The notes beneath the pieces were generated by a model that was not told where the DNA came from, made no database searches, and was given only the letters and a program-made list of their open reading frames with translations. A program made the position numbers and the translations under genes. DNA of 60,871 nt, from assembly GCA_030693705.1 (NCBI GenBank), contig JAUYAB010000105.1:1-60871 (forward strand), given 5' to 3'. Positions 55,439 to 60,871 of this stretch are shown piece after piece. Source of the DNA: Ignavibacteria bacterium (GTDB lineage Bacteria; Bacteroidota; Ignavibacteria; Ignavibacteriales; Ignavibacteriaceae). Within the stretch, counting starts at the first letter, position 1; each line of letters starts with the position of its first letter.

Positions 55439-55867
55439 ATGTCAAAATCAACCATCGAAAAACGTATTAAACACCATGAAAAAATTTATAGACATACTGA
55501 AAAAGGTTTTGAAAAATTTACTTCGGTCGCTACTGCTATTCTTGGGAACTCCGTTACGTTCATCATCGCAGTATGTATGGTAATATTCTGGTTTAGTAAC
55601 GAGCGTTTCTACACTCAAGGTATTCATGCCTGCATCGGAGATATAATTTTTGCAACTACTTTTTTAAGTCTATTTATTATTCAAAGATCATTCGTTCATT
55701 TCTCCGCTTCACTCCATCTAAAAGTAAATGAACTTGTGTCATCACATGCACCCGCAAACAATGCTGTGATAAATGCAGAAAGAAAAACAGAAGAAGAGAT
55801 AATTGAACTTTCAAAAGAATATGAAGAACTCGTTGATCTGATAAAGAAGGAAGATGAAATATCATGA
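55439..55867 (+). CDS. Low-affinity iron permease-like membrane protein
   Basis: A 142-residue protein with two membrane helices (about 33-52 and 66-84). An FEKFTSVATAILGNSVTFII start and LFIIQRSFVHFSASLHLKVN follow the PF04120 pattern (low-affinity iron permease-like). In bacteria the family's role in iron transport is unproven. A charged C-terminal coiled segment follows (EEEIIELSKEYEELVDLIKK). Confidence 0.78.
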   Translation: MSKSTIEKRIKHHEKIYRHTEKGFEKFTSVATAILGNSVTFIIAVCMVIFWFSNERFYTQGIHACIGDIIFATTFLSLFIIQRSFVHFSASLHLKVNELVSSHAPANNAVINAERKTEEEIIELSKEYEELVDLIKKEDEIS

Positions 55868-56029
55868 ACCAATTTTCACGCATTCCTTCAAAGTTTTTCT
55901 GTAAAATTGTCTTAACCTCATGGCGCGAATTATTCTTGACAGATTTTGTTGAGAAGAAATATTTATCAAAGAAGTTTTTTGGAAAAATAGTTTTTGAAAT
56001 TAGTTGACAACCAATAAAAGAGATATACT

Positions 56030-56527
56030 ATGAAAACAGATCTATTGGAGAACGACCAGAGTTTGCTGCCCCCGGCTGATCTCGCAACAGAAATCCAGGG
56101 TTTGCAAGAAGAGCTATTAAACGAACGTGATCGGCATCTGCGCTCACTTGCAGACTTTAAAAATTATCGCCGCCGCACTGAACAGGATATGGACAAACTT
56201 GCTGAAGAAGGTAAACGAGGTCTATTGCTCGGATTGTTAGAGGTCATCGACGATATTGAAAATTCGTTGCAATACATAAACGATGCAGATCAACCTTTTG
56301 CTAAAGGGTTGAGGAACATCCACAAGAAATTTCTTACGCTGCTGGAAATGCAGGGAGTCATTCCTTTCGAAAGTCTCGGAAATCTCTTCGACCATAATTT
56401 GCATGAAGCTGTGGCGATGGTGAAAAATAAAGGTGGTGAGCAAGGCGTGGTTGTTGATGATCTGCGTCGCGGTTATCTCTGGAAAAATGAATTACTTCGC
56501 CCGGCACAAGTGCGTGTTGCTGAATAA
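56030..56527 (+). CDS. grpE: GrpE nucleotide-exchange factor (short)
   Basis: A 165-residue GrpE: N-terminal coiled coil with LADFKNYRRRTEQDMDKLAE, then VIDDIENSLQYI, the C-terminal beta domain FDHNLHEAVAMV and RGYLWKNELLRPAQVRVAE. It would release ADP from DnaK. dnaK is not in the window; instead a CbpA-type J-protein follows 331 bp later. This is probably an accessory, stress-cluster copy rather than the housekeeping grpE. Confidence 0.9.
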   Translation: MKTDLLENDQSLLPPADLATEIQGLQEELLNERDRHLRSLADFKNYRRRTEQDMDKLAEEGKRGLLLGLLEVIDDIENSLQYINDADQPFAKGLRNIHKKFLTLLEMQGVIPFESLGNLFDHNLHEAVAMVKNKGGEQGVVVDDLRRGYLWKNELLRPAQVRVAE

Positions 56528-56554
56528 CTCATCTTACGCGGTGACTATTGAAAA

Positions 56555-56660
56555 ATCGTCATAATCATAATCATATTCATAATCGTTTATACACGACTTA
56601 TGCAGAATCAACCAAAGGCTGATTTGTAAGAACAAGATTAAGATTAGGATTACGATTAAG
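56555..56660. repeat. AATC-rich long inverted repeat, copy 3
   Basis: The left arm (56555-56586) is a run of ATCATA/ATCATATTC words. The right arm ending AAGATTAGGATTACGATTAAG region (56640-56660) is roughly complementary. The loop contains an imperfect REP-like palindrome TCAACCAAAGGCTGA (56608-56622), as in copy 2. Confidence 0.6.
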
Positions 56661-56804
56661 ACATCAGTTGTGTCTTTTTGATGAGATGACTGAATAATAA
56701 ATATTCTGTACAATAGTGTCTCCGAAAGGAATAGAAAACGGAAATACTATAAGATTGGTATTTGGATTTTTGTTTTGTATGTCGAAATATTTTTTATGTT
56801 TTTT

Positions 56805-56846
56805 ACTTTATACTTTTAACTTTATACTTTCAACTTTATACTTTCG
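56805..56846. repeat. Three tandem 14-bp repeats ACTTTATACTTTYA
   Basis: Units at 56805-56818, 56819-56832 and 56833-56846 differ only at the last two bases. They end 12 nt before the J-protein start codon and fall in its 5' leader or promoter. Confidence 0.8.
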
Positions 56847-56858
56847 GTTTACCGAGCT

Positions 56859-57785
56859 ATGACCTACAAAGATTATTACAAGGATTTAGGTGTTGCAAAA
56901 ACAGCAACACAGGCGGAAATCAAAAAAGCGTATCGCACGCTCGCAAATAAATATCATCCGGATAAGAATAATGGAGATAAATCCGCAGAGGAACGATTCA
57001 AAGTTATCAGTGAAGCAAATCAAGTTCTCAGCGATCCGGTGAAACGTAAAAAGTACGATCAGTTTGGCGCTGATTGGAAACACTACGAAGAAGCCGGAGC
57101 TAAACCGGGTGGATTTGATTGGTCGAAGTACGCAAACAGCAGCGGCGGACAAACACATCGTTCAAGCACGCATGAATCCAATGGAATGTTTGATGACCAG
57201 GGAGTAAATGATTTTTTTGAGACACTGTTCGGGCAACGCAGTAGTCAACGGCGCGGAAGACGTAACGTTGTAACTAAAGGCGAAGACCTTGTTGCAGAAA
57301 CAATCCTCTCGCTCGAGGAAGCATATCATGGCGCGGTTCGGCTTATCAAGTTGAATGAACAAACTATAAGGGTTACGCTCAAACCGGGAATTGCAGATCA
57401 GCAAAAGTTAAGAATTGCAGGCAAAGGTGGTCGCGGAATTGGCGGCGGACCAAACGGGGACCTTTATCTCATCATTAAAATTGCACCACATCCGGATCTT
57501 CACCGCAAAGGAAACGATCTCTACAGTAACCTCCATGTTGATTTGTACACTGCAATACTTGGAGGAAAGACTCAGATCAAAACACTGAAAGGAAATATTA
57601 CAGTAAATATTCTTAAAGGAACGACAAACGGCAAAGAACTCAGGCTTCGCGGACTTGGCATGCCGGTCTATGGAAAGAAGAATGAGTTTGGAAATCTTTT
57701 TGTTAAAGTTAATATCGTACCGCCGGAACATCTAAGCGAAGAGGAAACAGAATTATTTAAAAAATTGGCAGCATTGAGGAAATAG
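56859..57785 (+). CDS. CbpA-type J-domain co-chaperone
   Basis: A 308-residue DnaJ-class protein: J domain 1-70 with the HPD motif at 33-35, a G/S-rich linker, and the C-terminal substrate-binding domains ([57 protein letters not shown]). It lacks the CxxCxGxG zinc-finger repeats, so it is CbpA-type rather than DnaJ proper. It would stimulate DnaK ATPase, consistent with grpE just upstream. Confidence 0.92.
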   Translation: MTYKDYYKDLGVAKTATQAEIKKAYRTLANKYHPDKNNGDKSAEERFKVISEANQVLSDPVKRKKYDQFGADWKHYEEAGAKPGGFDWSKYANSSGGQTHRSSTHESNGMFDDQGVNDFFETLFGQRSSQRRGRRNVVTKGEDLVAETILSLEEAYHGAVRLIKLNEQTIRVTLKPGIADQQKLRIAGKGGRGIGGGPNGDLYLIIKIAPHPDLHRKGNDLYSNLHVDLYTAILGGKTQIKTLKGNITVNILKGTTNGKELRLRGLGMPVYGKKNEFGNLFVKVNIVPPEHLSEEETELFKKLAALRK

Positions 57786-57847
57786 CTTCATGCAGTTATG
57801 TACCGCTAATAACGGCATTGAACTGTATTATGAAAGTGAGTGCTTAT

Positions 57848-60268
57848 ATGGAATTGAAACTCAAAAATACCACGGAATACAAAACGATCTCTTTGGAAGA
57901 GACTTATAAATTTCTGGAAACAACTGCAGACGGACTTGCTGATTCTGAAGTAAAAGATCGTCTTGAGAAATTCGGGAAAAATGAAATAGTAGAAAAGAAA
58001 CAAAATTCTCTTCTTGAATTCATTCTGCGTTACTGGGGTCCTATGCCGTGGCTGCTGGAAATTGCTCTTGGACTTGCCTTCGCTTTAAATCACTACTTTG
58101 AAGGAATAATAATTTTCATTTTACTTACCACAAACGCTATCATCGGACAAATACACGCAGGCAGTTCACAAAAAGTAATCGATCTGTTAAAGAATAAATT
58201 AGCAGTTAGATCAAAAGTTTTGCGAAATAAAAAATGGTCGGAGGAAGATGCGAAAGGAATTGTGAATGGTGATATTATCTCTGTAAAACTTGGCGATATT
58301 GTTCCTGCTGACGCTAAGATTATTTCAGGAGAGCTTTCGATTGACCAATCAGCTCTGACCGGAGAATCTCTCCCCATAGAAGCCCATCCATCAGACATTA
58401 TTTACTCCGGCTCGGTAGTAACCCGTAGTGAAGCTACCGGCATAGTGGTGAACACCGGTGCAAATACTTTTTTTGGTAAAACAGTTGAGCTGGTGAAAAT
58501 TGCCAAACCGAAATCTCATCAAGAAGCAATAATGATGGCAGTAGTAAAATATATGATCTATCTTGGTATTGCCGCTTCTCTTTTAGTTTCAATCACCGGT
58601 TTGCTGATGCACCTAAACATTGTGATAATGTTAACCTTTATCATTGTTGTCCTTTTAGGAGCTATTCCTGCGGCTCTTCCGGCTGTTCTCACCATTGTAC
58701 AATCTGTTGGAGCAACAGAGTTGGCAAAAAAAGGAGCACTGGTAACTAAACTTGAATCTGTAGAAGATGCCGCTTCAATTGATATTATTTGCTTTGACAA
58801 GACCGGCACGATAACGCAAAATAAATTATCGGTCATGGATGCCGTACCAATTTCCGGTAACAAGATTGAAGATGTTTTGAGGATAGCTGCACTAACATCT
58901 CAATCGGAAGGAATGGACTTAATTGATCTTGCTGTTATTGAATTCGCTAAAAAATCGGGAGTAAATTTTAATGACTACAAGCAAGTCTCTTATACTCCGT
59001 TTGATCCATCTACAAAAAAAACAGAGGCACTCATTGAAACCGGCGGAAAGCGTTTCAGAGCAGTTAAAGGGGCTGAACAGATGATCCTCTCTCTGTGCCG
59101 TGATGTAGATAAAGGAACTTTAGATGAAATAAACAAAATAATAGATGGTTTTTCAAAGAAAGGTTACAGAACAATAGCTGTTGCCAGATCAGATGGAGAT
59201 GATTTAAATAATCTAAAACTTATTGGATTACTGCCGATGTCTGATCCGCCAAGACCGGATTCAAAAACAATGATAGACCAGGCGAGAAGTCATGGTATAA
59301 AACCGATGATGCTTACGGGGGACAGCATTGATATAGCGAAAGAAATTTCTAATGAGGTTGGGATTGGAACTAACATTATACGTATGGCGGATATTAAAGA
59401 TCAAAGCGCCGATCAACAATTAAAGATGGTTAGTGAATGCAATGGTTTTGCGGAAATATATCCCGAAGACAAATACAAGATCGTAAGTCTCTTGCAAACC
59501 GAAGGGCACACAGTTGGAATGACCGGCGACGGAGTTAACGATGCGCCCGCTTTAAAACAAGCGGAACTGGGAATAGCGGTAAGCAACTCAACTGATGTTG
59601 CAAAAGCTGCCGCCAGTGTAGTTTTAACCGAATCAGGTATTGGTGTAATTATCGATGCAATAGCTGTGAGCAGACAGACGTACCAGCGGATGCTTACATG
59701 GGTTATCAATAAAGTTGTTAAGGTTATTGAGTTTACCGTTTTTCTCACCATTGGCTTTTTCTGGCTGCATAATATTTTACTTTCACTTATTGGAATGTCT
59801 TTTCTGGTGATGGCAAATGATTTTGTAAGTATGACCCTTGCAACCGATCATGTAAAGAGTACAAGCAATCCGAATAAATGGAACGTAAAGAATATTATTT
59901 TGGCATCTTTTATTCCAGCGCTATTTTATGTTTTGGGAGACATCATTGTAGTCCTGATTGGTATTCATTATTTCCATTTACAATGGAACGAACTTACTTC
60001 ACTCGTAATGTTAAGTTTTATATTCAACAGTCAATTTAGAGTTTTGATCGTTAGGGAAAGAAAACATTTTTGGTCATCGCTTCCGGGGAAAGGATTACTA
60101 ATATCAAGCACCTCCGCAATAGTTGGAATAGCGCTTATAGCTTTATTCGGAATACTTGTTCCATCGCTAAGTCCATTAATTGTTCTTACCGTTTTAGGAT
60201 TATCGGCGCTCTTTGCGCTTGGCATCGATTTCCCGAAATATTATTTGTTTAAAAGGTTTGGGTTATAA
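57848..60268 (+). CDS. P-type (type IIIA-like) H+-exporting ATPase
   Basis: An 806-residue P-type ATPase: N-terminal cation ATPase domain with GLADSEVKDRLEKFGKNEI, actuator TGES motif (SALTGESLPIE), phosphorylation site Asp317 in CFDKTGTITQNKL, and hinge MTGDGVNDAPALKQAELGIA. About ten membrane helices are present. Overall resemblance (YWGPMPWLLEIA near the start, no heavy-metal CPC motif) is to plasma-membrane proton pumps of type III. ATG 57848 is taken; ATG 57830 and an in-frame TTG at 57818 are alternatives. It may support pH homeostasis within the stress cluster. Confidence 0.88.
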   Translation: MELKLKNTTEYKTISLEETYKFLETTADGLADSEVKDRLEKFGKNEIVEKKQNSLLEFILRYWGPMPWLLEIALGLAFALNHYFEGIIIFILLTTNAIIGQIHAGSSQKVIDLLKNKLAVRSKVLRNKKWSEEDAKGIVNGDIISVKLGDIVPADAKIISGELSIDQSALTGESLPIEAHPSDIIYSGSVVTRSEATGIVVNTGANTFFGKTVELVKIAKPKSHQEAIMMAVVKYMIYLGIAASLLVSITGLLMHLNIVIMLTFIIVVLLGAIPAALPAVLTIVQSVGATELAKKGALVTKLESVEDAASIDIICFDKTGTITQNKLSVMDAVPISGNKIEDVLRIAALTSQSEGMDLIDLAVIEFAKKSGVNFNDYKQVSYTPFDPSTKKTEALIETGGKRFRAVKGAEQMILSLCRDVDKGTLDEINKIIDGFSKKGYRTIAVARSDGDDLNNLKLIGLLPMSDPPRPDSKTMIDQARSHGIKPMMLTGDSIDIAKEISNEVGIGTNIIRMADIKDQSADQQLKMVSECNGFAEIYPEDKYKIVSLLQTEGHTVGMTGDGVNDAPALKQAELGIAVSNSTDVAKAAASVVLTESGIGVIIDAIAVSRQTYQRMLTWVINKVVKVIEFTVFLTIGFFWLHNILLSLIGMSFLVMANDFVSMTLATDHVKSTSNPNKWNVKNIILASFIPALFYVLGDIIVVLIGIHYFHLQWNELTSLVMLSFIFNSQFRVLIVRERKHFWSSLPGKGLLISSTSAIVGIALIALFGILVPSLSPLIVLTVLGLSALFALGIDFPKYYLFKRFGL

Positions 60269-60300
60269 AAGAAAACTAGTAAGTCGGTATATCGCGAAAG

Positions 60301-60846
60301 TTAATATGGAACATTTGAGGACTTGGTAAGCCCAATCTTGGCGAAGCGGTAAACCTTATTATGTATGCGCTCGATCTGGAAATAATAATTCTTTTGGGGT
60401 TTTCTTTTTATATAATTAATAACACCATTCCAATTACTGTTATGATTACAAAATAAGGCAAAAGAGTTCACCTGTTCCGTTCGGGCGTCAATCGTTGTTA
60501 CTTTCATATCGCCGTATTCGGAAGAAGTAAAACTTAACCCGATGCTTCCCATATCTCCCAAATTATAATTTCCGGAAACAAAGCTATAATTAGCATCTGC
60601 AGTTCTATCGAACATGGCTCCTGCCCCTTGAAGTTTTGCAAGAACGGCAGGATTCCAGTAGATGGCGCTCGCATCATTTGCAAGAGAAACGAACGCGCTT
60701 CCCATTGCAGTGGTTTTCGCCCCTTGACTGATAGATAGGAAAAGAGCGGCAACCGTTCCTTTTTTTGAAACATCTTTAACTGCTTGAGAAAAGGTGTTTT
60801 CAACAACAATGAATAAAAGAAGTGTAAGTTTTATTAATGTTTTCAT
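60301..60846 (-). pseudogene. Truncated PorV/PorQ-family outer-membrane protein
   Basis: The first 130 or so residues match the PorV/PorQ-type start: signal peptide (LTLLLFIVVENTFSQA), then FLSISQGAKTTAMGSAFVSL, NDASAIYWNPAVLAKLQG and LGDMGSIGLSFTSSEYGDMK. Family members run to about 330 residues, but here the similarity fades after VNSFALF and the frame closes at 181 residues with a basic, unlike tail. Truncation or degradation is inferred. ATG 60846 follows AAGGTGA; a GTG at 60858 is possible. PorV-like proteins act in T9SS export. Confidence 0.65.
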
Positions 60847-60871
60847 AGTTAGTTTCACCTTATTTAATTAC

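Larger units (their letters stand above)
56528..56858. other. Spacer grpE-dnaJ: AATC inverted repeat plus 14-bp tandem repeat
   Basis: No gene is seen. It contains copy 3 of the AATC-rich inverted repeat and a threefold 14-bp tandem repeat immediately before the J-protein start; both are listed separately. No purine-rich ribosome binding site is evident before ATG 56859. Confidence 0.55.

Noticed and set aside
1-60871. tRNA or rRNA genes
   Set aside because: No T-loop GGTTCGAATCC-type words within cloverleaf-like context and no rRNA signatures were noticed. A covariance-model scan would settle this.

Overview
The window looks like chromosome of a Gram-negative, AT-rich member of the Bacteroidota/Ignavibacteriota branch, most probably Ignavibacteria. 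Three lines point there. Large secreted proteins end in type IX secretion (T9SS) sorting domains with the NYPNPFNPST signature. A PorV-like protein, OmpA barrels, a bacillithiol deacetylase and a B12-dependent ribonucleotide reductase are present. One clear Bacteroidota-type promoter (TTG, 20 bp, TATATTTG) lies before an aldehyde dehydrogenase. I saw no rRNA, tRNA, CRISPR array, prophage, transposase or integrase.

Layout. 0-15 kb holds housekeeping and envelope genes: acyl-CoA synthetase, BshB1, an FN3 lipoprotein, a DUF4783 protein overlapping a very large NtrY-like histidine kinase, an AddA/RecB-like helicase-nuclease, a lipoprotein amidase and a fused SpmA-SpmB protein. 14.8-17.5 kb is a tandem ompA duplication that also copied the terminator. 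NrdJ (17.7-21.3 kb) is divergent from a LiaF-like / LytS / LytTR operon. A 9-12-9 bp direct repeat, the geometry expected of a LytTR operator, lies before that operon. An acylating aldehyde dehydrogenase follows.

25.7-31.4 kb is the accessory core. A gene-free 1.4 kb stretch is packed with repeats, including about 22 copies of a palindromic unit with strict 21-bp periodicity. Next to it is a gene-cassette array with integron attC-like recombination sites: a PIN-like/SEC-C protein, two orphan membrane proteins and a reversed RelE/ParE toxin-antitoxin pair. Cassette ends show the R''/R' complementarity expected if each was once a circular cassette. No integrase is in view, so it looks like a CALIN (attC cluster without integrase).

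31-40 kb contains an outer-membrane protein, a class V aminotransferase and a peptidoglycan-recycling operon (amino-sugar kinase, AmpG-like permease, NagZ fused to a beta-lactamase-fold domain). A second 21-bp-period array lies near 40 kb. 40-48 kb carries three T9SS cargo genes. One is broken by an in-frame amber codon and a homopolymer frameshift; another has REP-like palindromes inside its sorting domain. 48-60.9 kb has twin LuxR-type response regulators, small envelope proteins, and a stress/fermentation cluster: PRC-barrel protein, 2-oxoacid decarboxylase, ene-reductase, iron-permease-like protein, GrpE, CbpA-like DnaJ and a P-type proton ATPase. A degraded PorV-like gene ends the window.

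Dispersed repeat families link the intergenic spaces: 15-bp palindromes of the form TCNGCC-NNN-GGCNGA, long AATC-rich inverted repeats (3 copies), and a conserved motif of about 32 bp in the leaders of three genes (3 copies). All similarity statements come from reading the sequence; no database search was run.
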